The notes beneath the pieces were generated by a model, which worked only from the letters and a program-made list of their open reading frames with translations, made no database searches and had not been told where the DNA came from. The position numbers were made by a program, and so were the translations under genes. Shown here one piece after another: positions 17,761 through 26,561 of a stretch of 38,336 nt of DNA (position 1 is its first letter; each line of letters opens with the position of its first letter). The stretch spans positions 1-38,336 of the forward strand of contig JANXQL010000146.1 in the NCBI GenBank assembly GCA_025356815.1, given 5' to 3'. The stretch is from Pseudomonadota bacterium. GTDB lineage: Bacteria > Pseudomonadota > Gammaproteobacteria > Steroidobacterales > Steroidobacteraceae.

Positions 17761-19896
17761 CTAGCGGCGCTGCACGCGCAGCACGTCGGTCAGGCCGGTG
17801 ATGCGCGCCAGTACGGCGTCCAGCTCTGCCAGGTCGTGCACGCGCACGGCCACCCGCATCTCGGCGGTGCGCTCGGCAGCCTGTGTCGCCGTCGTCATTC
17901 GCTCGATGCTCATCTTGGCGTCGGCGAGCACGCCGCTGACGTCGCGCACCAGTCCCCGGCGATCGAAGGCAAGCACGCTGAACTCGACCGGGTAGAGCTG
18001 CTCTCGGTCCGCGCCCCACGCCACCGGCAGCACGCGCTGCGGTTCGTGCGCCCGCATGCGCGCGAGGTTGCGGCAGCTGGCGCGGTGGATGGTCATGCCG
18101 CGTCCGAGCGTCACGTAACCCTCGATCGGCTCCGGTGGAACGGGCCCGCAGCAGCGAGCGTAGTGTGAGAGGAGGTCGGCCACGCCCATGACGCGCACGC
18201 CAGAGGCCGACTGCTGGGTCCCCTGCGCGGCGATGTCAGCCGTCCCGGGGGCAGGCGGGGCAAGCGCGCGCTCGCGACGCTGCAGTGCGGCGCCGAGTTG
18301 CGCCCCCGACAGGTCGCCGGCGCCGAGCGCGACGTAGAGTGCCTCGGCCGACTCGTAGCCCAGCAGCCGCGCCACCTCATCCACCGGCGGCGGCGGTCCA
18401 CCGCCGCGCCGACCGAATTCCCGCTCGAGAATCGTGCGTCCGGCGCGCTCGTGCTCGTCATGGTCGATGGCACGAAACCAGGAGCGGACCTTGGCGCGGG
18501 CCGAGCGCGTGGCGAGAAAGCCCAGGCTCTCGACCAGCCAGTCACGGCTCGGCTGCGGCTCGCGGCCGCTGATGATCTCGACGGTGACGCCGTTCACCAG
18601 CGGCAGGTCCAGCGGCATCATGCGGCCATCGACGCGTGCGCCGCGACAGCGGTGGCCGAGGTTCGTGTGCACGTGATAGGCGAAGTCCAGCGGCGTCGCG
18701 CCTTCGGGCAGCTCGACCACGTCGCCCTTCGGACTGAACACGTACACGTGTTCGCGGAACAGGCTTGCGGCGACCCGGTCGAGCAGACCGTCGCCCTCAT
18801 CGCGCTGCGGTACGAGCAGCGCGCGCAGCTGCTCGAGCTTGCGCTCGACCCCGGCGTCGCGCTGGCCGCCCTCCTTGTAGCGCCAGTGGGCGGCGACGCC
18901 GAGCTCGGCCTTGTCGTGCATCTCGCGGGTGCGGATCTGCACCTCGACCGTCCGGCCGCCGGGGCCGTGCACGGCGGTATGGATGGAGCGATAGCCGTTG
19001 AGCTTGGGGGTCGCGATGTAGTCGTCAAACTCGCCCGGCAGGTACGACCACAGGCCGTGCACGATGCCCAGCGCCGCATAGCACTGTGCGACGCCGTCGA
19101 CCAGCACCCGCACCGCCCGCACGTCGAACACCTGCTCGAAGCGCAGGCCCTTCTTGGTCATCTTCCGCCAGATGCTGTAGATGTGCTTCGGGCGGCCCTG
19201 GACCTCGGCCGCGATCCCGGCCGCGCCAAGTTCGCGCTCGAGCGCCTGCTTGAGTTCCTCGATGTAGCGCTCGCGGTCGGCGCGGCGCTCCGCGAGCGAC
19301 TCTGCGATGCGGCGGTACTCGTCCGGCTCCAGATAGCGGAAGGCGTAGTCCTCCAGCTCCCACTTGAGCAGCGCAAGTCCCAGCCGGTTGGCGAGCGGAG
19401 CGTAGAGGTCGTGCGTCTGCTGGGCGAGGCGCCGGCGCTCGGGGGGCTCGGCGCGGCGCGCGGCCCGCAGCAGCCACAACTGCTCGGCCAGGCGCGCGAG
19501 CACCAGTCGCGGATCGGAGACGACCGCGAGCAGCATCCGTCGCAGCGCCTCGGCCTGCGAGGCCGACAGCGCCGGGGCGGCGGCCGAATCGCGGACGGGG
19601 CTGGCAAGATCAAGCCGGCCGAGGCGATCGAGGGATGCCGCGAACGCGCGCACCGCGGCGGGCGCGACTCGCTCGACCAGCGCCGGCGGCAGCGGCGCGC
19701 CGCTTCCCAGGGCCTGCAGCAGGGTGCCTGCGACCGCCACCGGCTCGGGGTCGAAGTGGGCGACGATCCGGGCGATCGCGACGCCACGCTCCAGCGCTGC
19801 GGGCGCGGCCGCCGCAGTCAGCTCGCCAAGCTGCCCGGCGGCGGCGAGGGCCGCGTCCAGCGCCGCCTGGTCATTGTCGAAAGTGGTTGTTTCCAC
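17761..19896 (-). CDS. relA: GTP pyrophosphokinase, (p)ppGpp synthetase I
   Basis: A 711-residue Rel/Spo homologue. The N-terminal HD region (about 40-150) lacks the HD and ED metal residues, as in gammaproteobacterial RelA, so it should make but not hydrolyse (p)ppGpp. The synthetase domain (about 230-345) has GRPKHIYSIWRKM, EFDDYIATPKLNGYRSIHT and VEVQIRTREMHD. Then come a TGS domain (YVFSPKGDVVELPEGATPLD), a Cys-containing zinc-finger-like region (HYARCCGP...HRASC) and a C-terminal ACT domain. It acts with stalled ribosomes in the stringent response. The start is GTG at 19896, within a small inverted repeat (19889-19905); SpoT is not in the window. Confidence 0.93.
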   Translation of the reverse strand: METTTFDNDQAALDAALAAAGQLGELTAAAAPAALERGVAIARIVAHFDPEPVAVAGTLLQALGSGAPLPPALVERVAPAAVRAFAASLDRLGRLDLASPVRDSAAAPALSASQAEALRRMLLAVVSDPRLVLARLAEQLWLLRAARRAEPPERRRLAQQTHDLYAPLANRLGLALLKWELEDYAFRYLEPDEYRRIAESLAERRADRERYIEELKQALERELGAAGIAAEVQGRPKHIYSIWRKMTKKGLRFEQVFDVRAVRVLVDGVAQCYAALGIVHGLWSYLPGEFDDYIATPKLNGYRSIHTAVHGPGGRTVEVQIRTREMHDKAELGVAAHWRYKEGGQRDAGVERKLEQLRALLVPQRDEGDGLLDRVAASLFREHVYVFSPKGDVVELPEGATPLDFAYHVHTNLGHRCRGARVDGRMMPLDLPLVNGVTVEIISGREPQPSRDWLVESLGFLATRSARAKVRSWFRAIDHDEHERAGRTILEREFGRRGGGPPPPVDEVARLLGYESAEALYVALGAGDLSGAQLGAALQRRERALAPPAPGTADIAAQGTQQSASGVRVMGVADLLSHYARCCGPVPPEPIEGYVTLGRGMTIHRASCRNLARMRAHEPQRVLPVAWGADREQLYPVEFSVLAFDRRGLVRDVSGVLADAKMSIERMTTATQAAERTAEMRVAVRVHDLAELDAVLARITGLTDVLRVQRR

Positions 19897-20046
19897 GGCG
19901 GAAACGCTCGTCAGGAACGTGTCGGAGGTCGACTATCCCGGTATCATACCCGCCGATGGACCGTGACGATTCCGCGACGCATGCGACGCTCGGCCGGCTG
20001 GCGGGCGTATAAGCCCGGCGCTGCGCGCCCGGCGCTGCGCACGGCT

Positions 20047-20568
20047 GTGCCGCCGACGCTGCAGCCGGCGCGCATCCTCGGGCTGGATCCGGGTTCCCGC
20101 GCGACGGGCTTCGGCGTCATCGACGTCGGTCGCGGCGAGCCGCGCTACGTCGCATCGGGCACGATTCGCGCCACGGGCGTCGACTTCCCGGCGCGCTTGA
20201 AGGAGATCTTCGTGGGGGTCGCGGCACTGGTGGCGGAATATCAACCGGACGAGATCGCGATCGAGCGCGTGTTCGTCAATCGCAACCCGGACTCGGCCCT
20301 GAAGCTTGGCCAGGCGCGAGGCGCGGCGCTGTCGGCGACGTTCCAGAGCACGGCTTCGATCCACGAGTACTCGCCGCGCGAGGTCAAGCTCGGCGTCGTC
20401 GGCACCGGTGCCGCCGACAAGTCGCAGGTACAGAAGATGGTCGGGATCCTGCTCGCTCTGGAAGGCCCCCTCGGGGCGGACGCCGCCGACGCGCTCGCGA
20501 TCGCACTGTGCCACGCGCACGGCCGCGCGGCGCGGGCCGCGATGTCCGTTGCGGGGGCGCTGCCATGA
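20047..20568 (+). CDS. ruvC: Holliday junction resolvase RuvC
   Basis: RuvC cuts Holliday junctions symmetrically with RuvAB during recombinational repair. Catalytic acidic residues are visible: Asp in ILGLDPGSRATGFGVI, Glu in DEIAIERVF, and the C-terminal pair in ADAADALAIALCH. From a GTG at 20047 it is 173 residues, the length of E. coli RuvC, with the active-site Asp at residue 14. An ATG at 19981 would add 22 residues of no clear homology; neither start has a good ribosome binding site. The frame upstream is only antisense to relA. It overlaps ruvA by 4 bases (ATGA). Confidence 0.93.
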   Translation: MPPTLQPARILGLDPGSRATGFGVIDVGRGEPRYVASGTIRATGVDFPARLKEIFVGVAALVAEYQPDEIAIERVFVNRNPDSALKLGQARGAALSATFQSTASIHEYSPREVKLGVVGTGAADKSQVQKMVGILLALEGPLGADAADALAIALCHAHGRAARAAMSVAGALP

Positions 20569-21164
20569 TCGGCTGGCTGCGCGGCCGCCTCGCCGCCAAG
20601 ATGCCGCCGGCACTGGTCGTCGACGTCAATGGCGTCGGCTACGAGTGCGAGGCGCCAATGTCGACCTTCTACGTATTGCCGGACACGGGCACCGAAATCA
20701 CGCTGCGCACGCACCTGGTGGTGCGCGAGGACGCGCACATCCTCTATGCGTTCGCGACCGATGACGAGCGGCGGCTGTTTCGCAACCTGCTGAAGGTGTC
20801 CGGCGTGGGGCCCAAGATCGCGCTGGGAATCCTCTCCGGCATGAGCGTCCTCGACTTCACGCGCTGCATCGAGGCCGAGGACGCGGCGCTGCTGGTGCGC
20901 ATCCCCGGGGTGGGCCGCAAGACGGCCGAGCGCGTCCTGATCGACATGCGCGACCGGGTCAAGGAGTTGGCGCCCGACAGTGCGACATTGCCCGCGACGC
21001 ACTCGTCGCGCGCCGGTGCAGCGCAGCAGGAGGCATTCGGCGCCCTGGTGGCACTCGGCTACCGGCCGGTGGAGATCGCCCGGCTGCTGAAGTCGGTCGG
21101 CGATGAGGTGTCCAGCACCGAGGAGCTGATTCGCCGGGCACTGCAGGCGGCGGCAGGCGGATGA
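20565..21164 (+). CDS. ruvA: Holliday junction branch-migration protein RuvA
   Basis: A 199-residue protein that forms the tetrameric shell binding the four-way junction and loading RuvB. The N-terminal OB fold starts [20 protein letters not shown]. The middle domain has two helix-hairpin-helix motifs ([16 protein letters not shown] and [18 protein letters not shown]). After an Ala/Ser-rich linker, the C-terminal RuvB-contacting three-helix domain is present ([18 protein letters not shown]). Domain order and size are standard. It lies between ruvC and ruvB. Confidence 0.96.
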   Translation: MIGWLRGRLAAKMPPALVVDVNGVGYECEAPMSTFYVLPDTGTEITLRTHLVVREDAHILYAFATDDERRLFRNLLKVSGVGPKIALGILSGMSVLDFTRCIEAEDAALLVRIPGVGRKTAERVLIDMRDRVKELAPDSATLPATHSSRAGAAQQEAFGALVALGYRPVEIARLLKSVGDEVSSTEELIRRALQAAAGG

Positions 21165-21180
21165 CGCAACGGAGCAGGAC

Positions 21181-22224
21181 ATGATCGAGTCCGATCGCAT
21201 CGTGGCGGCGCAGGGCACGCGAGAGGACGAGACGCTCGACCGCGCCGTGCGGCCGAAGCTGTTGAGCGACTACGTCGGCCAGCCGGCGGTGAAGAACCAG
21301 ATGGAGATCTTCATCGAGGCGGCAAGGCGCCGCTCGGAGGCGCTCGACCACCTGCTGATCTTCGGCCCGCCCGGGTTGGGCAAGACCACGCTTGCGCACA
21401 TCGTCGCCAACGAGCTGGGGGTCGGCCTCAAGCAGACCTCGGGGCCGGTCCTCGAGCGGCCGGGCGACCTTGCCGCGCTGCTCACCAACCTGCAGCCACG
21501 CGACGTGCTGTTCGTCGACGAGATCCATCGGCTGAGCCCCATCGTCGAGGAGATCCTCTACCCCGCGATGGAGGACTTCCAGCTCGACCTGATGATCGGC
21601 GAGGGCCCGGCCGCGCGCTCGATCAAGATCGACCTGCCTCAGTTCACGCTGATCGGTGCCACGACCCGCGCGGGCCTTCTGACCTCGCCGCTGCGTGACC
21701 GGTTCGGCATCGTGCAGCGCCTGGAGTTCTACTCGGTCGAGGATCTCACCCACATCGTGACCCGATCAGCCCACATCTTCGGCCTCGCTGCCGAGCCTGC
21801 CGGCGCGCGCAAGATCGCGCAGCGTTCCCGCGGCACGCCGCGCATCGCGAACCGGCTGCTGCGACGCGTGCGCGACTACGCCGAGGTGCGTGCGGACGGC
21901 ACGATCAGCGAGGAGGTCGCCGCGGCGGCGCTGGACATGCTCGACGTCGACCGGCTCGGCTTCGACGTCATGGACCGGCGACTGCTGATGACGATCATCG
22001 AGAAGTTCGCGGGTGGCCCAGTGGGTGTCGACAACCTCGCCGCCGCGATCGGCGAGGAACGCGGCACGATCGAGGACGTGCTCGAGCCCTACCTGATCCA
22101 GCAGGGCTTCCTGATGCGGACCTCCCGCGGACGCATTGCGACCTCGCAGGCCTACGCACACTTCGGACTGACGCCGCCACCGCCACCCCCGGGGTCGCTC
22201 GGCCTGTTCCGGGCGGACGGCTAG
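21181..22224 (+). CDS. ruvB: Holliday junction branch-migration ATPase RuvB
   Basis: A 347-residue AAA+ helicase motor that drives branch migration with RuvA. Walker A is [10 protein letters not shown] (residues 61-70), Walker B LFVDEIHR (Asp113, Glu114), sensor 1 is in LIGATTRAG, and the arginine-finger region is [10 protein letters not shown]. The C-terminal winged helix ends [23 protein letters not shown] precedes the ATG. The final residues are a Pro-rich tail (TPPPPPPG), a common species-specific extension. It overlaps the next start by one base. Confidence 0.97.
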   Translation: MIESDRIVAAQGTREDETLDRAVRPKLLSDYVGQPAVKNQMEIFIEAARRRSEALDHLLIFGPPGLGKTTLAHIVANELGVGLKQTSGPVLERPGDLAALLTNLQPRDVLFVDEIHRLSPIVEEILYPAMEDFQLDLMIGEGPAARSIKIDLPQFTLIGATTRAGLLTSPLRDRFGIVQRLEFYSVEDLTHIVTRSAHIFGLAAEPAGARKIAQRSRGTPRIANRLLRRVRDYAEVRADGTISEEVAAAALDMLDVDRLGFDVMDRRLLMTIIEKFAGGPVGVDNLAAAIGEERGTIEDVLEPYLIQQGFLMRTSRGRIATSQAYAHFGLTPPPPPPGSLGLFRADG

Positions 22225-22622
22225 TGGCACCGGTCACCGAACTGCCGGTGCGGGTCTACTGGGAGGATACCGACGCCGGCAGGATCGTCTACCACGCCTC
22301 CTACCTGCGCTTCATGGAACGTGCCCGCAGCGAGTGGTTGCGGACCCTCGGGGTCGACCAGGTCGCGCTGCGCGAGCGGGAACGATTGCAGTTCGCCGTG
22401 GTCGACATGCAGGTGCAGTGGAAGCGGGCCGCACGCCACGATGACCTGTTGCGGGTGACTGCCGAGCTGAGCGAGGCGCGGGGCGCCTCGTTCGTGTTCC
22501 TGCAGCGGGTGCTGCGTGGCCCCGAGCTGCTGCTCAGCGCGACGGTGCGAGCGGCCGCGATCGATGCCGATACTCTAAAACCGCGGCGCCTGCCGCCTGA
22601 CCTGGCGCGACTTTTTTCATGA
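22224..22622 (+). CDS. ybgC: Tol-Pal-associated acyl-CoA thioesterase YbgC
   Basis: A 132-residue hotdog-fold thioesterase that hydrolyses acyl-CoA or acyl-ACP thioesters in the cytoplasm; it is typically the first gene of tol-pal operons. The catalytic region is WEDTDAGRIVYHASYLRFME with Asp17, and the second half has the strand LQFAVVDMQVQWKRAARHDD. The GTG start shares its first base with the ruvB stop, and its stop overlaps the tolQ ATG by 4 bases, tying ruvB, ybgC and tolQ into one coupled run. Confidence 0.93.
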   Translation: MAPVTELPVRVYWEDTDAGRIVYHASYLRFMERARSEWLRTLGVDQVALRERERLQFAVVDMQVQWKRAARHDDLLRVTAELSEARGASFVFLQRVLRGPELLLSATVRAAAIDADTLKPRRLPPDLARLFS

Positions 22623-23308
22623 ATACGACCGACCAGTCCATCTTCAGAATGATTCTAGACGCGAGCCCGCTTGTACAGCTGGTGATCGCGCTGCTGTTGT
22701 CGGCATCGGTGGTGTCCTGGGCCATCATCCTGCGCAAGCGTGGCTCGCTGGTCGCGACCCGCAGCGCCGCGGAAGGTTTCGAGACGGCGTTCTGGTCGGG
22801 CGGCGACCTCGGTGCGCTGTACCGCTCGATCGAGGGCCGCAAGACGCCGGTGTCCGGGGTCGAGAGCATCTTCGAGTTCGGCTTCCGTGAATTCTCGCGA
22901 CTGCGCAAGCAACCGTCGATCGACGCACCGCAGCTGATGGAGGGTGCGCGCCGCGCGATGCGGGTCGCGCAACTGCGCGAGATCGATCGCCTCGAGAGCA
23001 ACCTCGAGATGCTGGCGACCATCGGCTCGATCAGCCCCTATGTCGGGCTGTTCGGCACGGTCTGGGGCATCCTGCACGCGTTCCGCGGGCTCGCCAACGT
23101 GCAGCAGGCGACGCTGCAGATGGTCGCGCCCGGCATCGCCGAGGCGCTGATCGCAACGGCCATCGGCCTGTTCGCGGCGATCCCTGCCGTGGTCGCCTAC
23201 AATCGCTTCTCCGACCAGGTGAACCGGCTCGAACTGCGCTTCGACACCTTCGTCGAGGAGTTCACCACGATCCTGCAGCGCAATGCGGCGCTGCCACGCT
23301 CAGGCTGA
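22619..23308 (+). CDS. tolQ: Tol-Pal system inner-membrane motor protein TolQ
   Basis: A 229-residue MotA/ExbB/TolQ-family protein that, with TolR, forms a proton-driven motor energising TolA. Three transmembrane helices are visible: about residues 15-38 (LVQLVIALLLSASVVSWAII), 140-160 (SPYVGLFGTVWGILHAF) and 175-200 (AEALIATAIGLFAAIPAVVA). The large cytoplasmic loop lies between the first and second. The family-typical Thr/Gly residues of helices 2 and 3 are retained. Confidence 0.96.
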   Translation: MNTTDQSIFRMILDASPLVQLVIALLLSASVVSWAIILRKRGSLVATRSAAEGFETAFWSGGDLGALYRSIEGRKTPVSGVESIFEFGFREFSRLRKQPSIDAPQLMEGARRAMRVAQLREIDRLESNLEMLATIGSISPYVGLFGTVWGILHAFRGLANVQQATLQMVAPGIAEALIATAIGLFAAIPAVVAYNRFSDQVNRLELRFDTFVEEFTTILQRNAALPRSG

Positions 23309-23312
23309 CGCC

Positions 23313-23753
23313 ATGCAGGGCACCGGCAAGCGCGGCCGTCGTCTGATGGGCGAGATCAACGTTGTCCCGTATATCGACGTGATGCTGGTACTGCTGATCA
23401 TCTTCATGGTGACGGCGCCGCTGCTGACCCAGGGCGTGCACGTCGACCTGCCCAGGACTGGCGGCGCGAGCCTGCCGGACCCCAAGCGCGAGCCGCTCGT
23501 GGTCAGCGTCGATCGCGAGCAGCGCCTGTACGTCAACATCGGCGACCAGAAGACACAGCCCGTCGACGTGGTGACCCTCGCCGACAAGGTGCGTCTGGTG
23601 CTGTCCCGCGACGCCGAGACGCCGGTCCTGCTCAAGGCGGACGCGGCGATTCCGTACGGCCGGGTGATGCAGACGATGGTGCTGCTGCAGCGGGCGGGCG
23701 CGGCGAAGGTCGGCTTCGTCACCGATCCGCTGCCGGCGACACCAGGGCACTGA
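23313..23753 (+). CDS. tolR: Tol-Pal system protein TolR
   Basis: A 146-residue ExbD/TolR-family protein. A single membrane helix (about residues 18-40) contains the essential proton-pathway Asp22 in NVVPYIDVMLVLLIIFMVTA; the remainder is the periplasmic domain ending AAKVGFVTDPLPATPGH. The ATG at 23313 is preferred over one 30 bases upstream because the latter overlaps tolQ and adds a non-conserved segment. It pairs with TolQ to move TolA during outer-membrane constriction at division. Confidence 0.96.
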   Translation: MQGTGKRGRRLMGEINVVPYIDVMLVLLIIFMVTAPLLTQGVHVDLPRTGGASLPDPKREPLVVSVDREQRLYVNIGDQKTQPVDVVTLADKVRLVLSRDAETPVLLKADAAIPYGRVMQTMVLLQRAGAAKVGFVTDPLPATPGH

Positions 23754-23762
23754 GCTGGCGTC

Positions 23763-24623
23763 ATGAATGCCTTCTTGCGCGAGCATGCCCGGCCGCTGAT
23801 CGGATCGGCGCTGCTGCACGTCGGGATTGGCGCGGCCGTCCTTGCAAGCGCCTGGTTCAGCGTCGCGCCGATGCTGGTGCAACCGCCGTCGATCGAGGCC
23901 TATCTCGCGCCGTCGCCGCGTGCTCACCCGGGTACCGCGCCGCCGGTGGTGCCACAGCCTGTGCCTGCACCCGAGCAGGTGCCGCCGGCGCCGGCGCCGG
24001 AGCCCGTGCCGGCGCCGGCCGTCGTCCCGGACCCTGTGGCGATGGCCCGCGAGCGCAGCGCCGAGCGACAGCAGCAGGAACGCGCCGTTCAGCTGCGCGC
24101 GGATGCGGCGCACAAGCTTGCGGTCGAGCGCGATGCTAGGCGCAAGGCGGTGCTTGACGCCAGGCGCGACACCGTCGCGCAGACGGCCGCGAAGAAGAAG
24201 GCGGCGGCGGCGGAGGCGAAAGTACGCGCTGCGGCGGCGCAAGCCAGAACGCACGCCGACGCCGACGCCCGGGCGCGCGCGCAGCGCGAGGCGGAGCTGT
24301 CGCGCCAGCTGGCCGAGGAGCAGTCGCGCCTCGGCGCGCAGGATGCCGGACTGCAGAACCGCTACGTCGCCGACCTGCGCGCGAAAATCGAGCGCGCCTG
24401 GAACCGTCCGCCCTCGGCGCGGCAGGGCATACGCTGCGTGGTCGAGGTGACGCAGGTGCCGGGCGGCACGGTCACCGACGTGCGCGTGGCGGAATGCAAC
24501 GGCGACGCCGCCGTCGTAGAGTCGATCAAGCTTGCGGTCTTTCGGGCCTCGCCGTTGCCGACGCCCCCCGAGGCCTCCCTGTTCCAACGCAAACTGCACC
24601 TGGAATTCAATCCCGATGGCTGA
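23763..24623 (+). CDS. tolA: Tol-Pal system envelope-spanning protein TolA
   Basis: A 286-residue protein bridging the inner-membrane motor to TolB and Pal. An N-terminal membrane helix (about 14-34, LIGSALLHVGIGAAVLASAW) is followed by a Pro-rich segment (about 55-90) and an Ala/Arg/Gln/Lys-rich long helix (about 95-200). The folded C-terminal domain III includes YVADLRAKIERAWNRP and ends KLHLEFNPDG. Low-complexity composition in the middle is normal for TolA. Its 3' end overlaps tolB by 8 bases. Confidence 0.94.
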   Translation: MNAFLREHARPLIGSALLHVGIGAAVLASAWFSVAPMLVQPPSIEAYLAPSPRAHPGTAPPVVPQPVPAPEQVPPAPAPEPVPAPAVVPDPVAMARERSAERQQQERAVQLRADAAHKLAVERDARRKAVLDARRDTVAQTAAKKKAAAAEAKVRAAAAQARTHADADARARAQREAELSRQLAEEQSRLGAQDAGLQNRYVADLRAKIERAWNRPPSARQGIRCVVEVTQVPGGTVTDVRVAECNGDAAVVESIKLAVFRASPLPTPPEASLFQRKLHLEFNPDG

Positions 24624-25914
24624 ACTACGTCGCTTCTCGTCCCTGCTGCCCCTGCTGCTGCTGGGCCTGTTGCTGGCCGTGCCTGCGCATGCCCAGCTGA
24701 CGGTGCAGATCACCCAGGGCGTCACCACGCCGATCCCGGTGGCCGTCGTGCCGTTCGCAGGCGACGGGCTGCCGGTGGACGTCGCCGCGGTCGTCGAGGC
24801 GGATCTCGCGCGCAGTGGTCGCTTCGCCGGCCTTGCGCGCGCTGGGATGCCGCAGCGGCCGAGCACGGCGGCGCAGCTGGACCTCGCCCAGTGGCGACTG
24901 GTCAGGATGGACTTCCTGGTGCTCGGCCGGGTGCTGAAGGCGGCCGATCGCTACAGCGTCGAGGTCGAGCTATACAACGTCGTCACCGGCGTGCGCCTGC
25001 TGTCCTACAGCGTCACGGCCGGTGCCAACGGCCTGCGACTGGCGGCGCATCGCACTGCCGACCTCGTCTACGAGAAGATCCTCGGCGTACCGGGCGCGTT
25101 CGCCAGCCGCATCGCCTACGTGCTGGTAGAGGGGCCGCTGGCGAGTCGACGCTGGAAGCTGGTGGTGGCCGACGCGGACGGCGAGAACCCCGTGGTGGTG
25201 GTCAACTCGCCGCAGCCGCTGATGTCGCCCAGCTGGGCGCCGGACGGCACGCGCCTGGCCTACGTCTCCTTCGAGGGCCATGCGTCGGCCGTCTGGGTCC
25301 AGAACCTCGTGACCGGTTCGCGCGAGAAGGTGTCGGCGCGGGCGGGTATCAACGGCGCGCCCGCCTGGTCGCCGGACGGCCAGCGACTCGCCCTTGCGCT
25401 GTCGCAGCCGGATGGCAACGTCGACGTGTTCGTGATGGAGCTTTCCAGTCGCTCGCTGCTGCGGATCACGGACGATCCCTCGATCGACACCGAGCCGTGC
25501 TTCGCGCCTGACGGGCGCAGCCTGTATTTCACCTCCGACCGGGCGGGACGCCCGCAAATCTACCGGATCGTGCTGGCCGCCGGCGAGAAGCCCAAGCGGA
25601 TCACCTTCGAGGGGAACTACAACGCCCGGCCGCGAGTCTCACCCGATGGCAGCACGCTTGCGGTGGTGACGCAGGACCAAGGGGCCTACCGGATCGCGAC
25701 CGTCGACGTCGCCAGCGGCAGTTCCAAGGTGGTCACCAGCGGCAGGCTGGACGAGGGTCCGTCATTCGCGCCGAACGGCCAGACCGTCGTCTATGCCGCC
25801 CGCGAGCATGGTCGCGGCGTGCTTGCGACTGCAGCGGTCGACAGCGGGGTCACCAGCCGCATCAGCGCCGCCAGTGGCGACGTGCGCGAGCCGGCCTGGT
25901 CGCCGCGGCTGTAG
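24616..25914 (+). CDS. tolB: Tol-Pal system periplasmic protein TolB
   Basis: A 432-residue periplasmic protein that links TolA with the lipoprotein Pal. A signal peptide with a leucine-rich core ends at VPAHA-QLTVQ. It is followed by an N-terminal alpha/beta domain (IPVAVVPFAGDG onward) and a C-terminal six-bladed beta-propeller with repeated blade motifs such as PSWAPDGTRLAYVS, PAWSPDGQRLALAL and PCFAPDGRSLYFTS. The ATG at 24616 starts inside tolA and directly before the signal peptide. Confidence 0.96.
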   Translation: MAELRRFSSLLPLLLLGLLLAVPAHAQLTVQITQGVTTPIPVAVVPFAGDGLPVDVAAVVEADLARSGRFAGLARAGMPQRPSTAAQLDLAQWRLVRMDFLVLGRVLKAADRYSVEVELYNVVTGVRLLSYSVTAGANGLRLAAHRTADLVYEKILGVPGAFASRIAYVLVEGPLASRRWKLVVADADGENPVVVVNSPQPLMSPSWAPDGTRLAYVSFEGHASAVWVQNLVTGSREKVSARAGINGAPAWSPDGQRLALALSQPDGNVDVFVMELSSRSLLRITDDPSIDTEPCFAPDGRSLYFTSDRAGRPQIYRIVLAAGEKPKRITFEGNYNARPRVSPDGSTLAVVTQDQGAYRIATVDVASGSSKVVTSGRLDEGPSFAPNGQTVVYAAREHGRGVLATAAVDSGVTSRISAASGDVREPAWSPRL

Positions 25915-25937
25915 CGTTAAGCAGGCCCGAGCGGGGG

Positions 25938-25994
25938 GCGTATGGCAAAATACGCGTCGCAGTCAGATTTTCCGGCTCCCTGCAGGCAGGGAGC
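25938..25994 (+). promoter_or_regulatory. Two hairpins in the tolB-pal intergenic leader
   Basis: Two perfect inverted repeats lie between tolB and pal: GCGTAT-N6-ATACGC (25938-25955), and GCTCCCTGC-AG-GCAGGGAGC (25975-25994), which ends 21 bases before the pal ATG. Neither is followed by a T run, so a classical terminator is unlikely. They may affect mRNA processing or stability and so let pal be expressed at a different level from tolB. Confidence 0.4.
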
Positions 25995-26015
25995 GTTGTC
26001 CAACGGAGTGAGCGA

Positions 26016-26561
26016 ATGAAGCGCATCCTCGGCGTCGCCCTGATCGTGGCCTTCAGCACCCTGCTGGCCGCTTGTCCCAAGAAGCCGACGACGGTGCCCA
26101 ACGCCGGCGCAGGCCAGGTGGTGGCGCCGAGCACGGGCGCCACCACCGGCTCGAGCTCGGCCGACGCCAGCCAGGTTCGACCGCTCGCCAGCGACAGTGC
26201 CGCAAGCTCAGGCTCCGAGGGCGTGCTGGCCTCGACCATCCGCTTCGAGTACGACAGCTCTGAAATCAAGCCCGAGTACGCGCCGGTGATCGCAGCGCAA
26301 GGCAAGCGCCTCGCGGGTGACCGCCGCGCCGCGGTGCGTCTGGAGGGTCACACCGACGAGCGTGGTTCGGCCGAGTACAACGTCGCGCTCGGCGAGCGCC
26401 GTGCGCAGGCGGTCAAGAAGGCACTGCTGCTGCAGGGTGCCACCGAGTCGCAGCTGTCGACTGTCAGCTACGGCGAGGAGCGACCGGTGGCCGACGGGCA
26501 CGACGAGGCGGCCTGGGCGCAGAACCGCCGGGTCGAGATCATCGTGCTCGCCTCGCACTGA
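26016..26561 (+). CDS. pal: Peptidoglycan-associated lipoprotein Pal
   Basis: A 181-residue outer-membrane lipoprotein that anchors the outer membrane to peptidoglycan. The signal peptide ends in the lipobox LLAAC with acylated Cys20. A Ser/Ala/Gly-rich tether (about 25-70) leads to the OmpA-like domain with TIRFEYDSSEIKPEYAPVI, EGHTDERGSAEYNVALGERR (peptidoglycan-binding Asp and Arg) and the C-terminal NRRVEIIV. GGAGTGA precedes the ATG. Its stop shares one base with the cpoB start. Confidence 0.97.
   Translation: MKRILGVALIVAFSTLLAACPKKPTTVPNAGAGQVVAPSTGATTGSSSADASQVRPLASDSAASSGSEGVLASTIRFEYDSSEIKPEYAPVIAAQGKRLAGDRRAAVRLEGHTDERGSAEYNVALGERRAQAVKKALLLQGATESQLSTVSYGEERPVADGHDEAAWAQNRRVEIIVLASH

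Noticed and set aside
18298-20046. Long plus-strand frame leading into ruvC
   Set aside because: It is antisense to relA; RuvC homology begins only around 20070, so the upstream part is chance openness.
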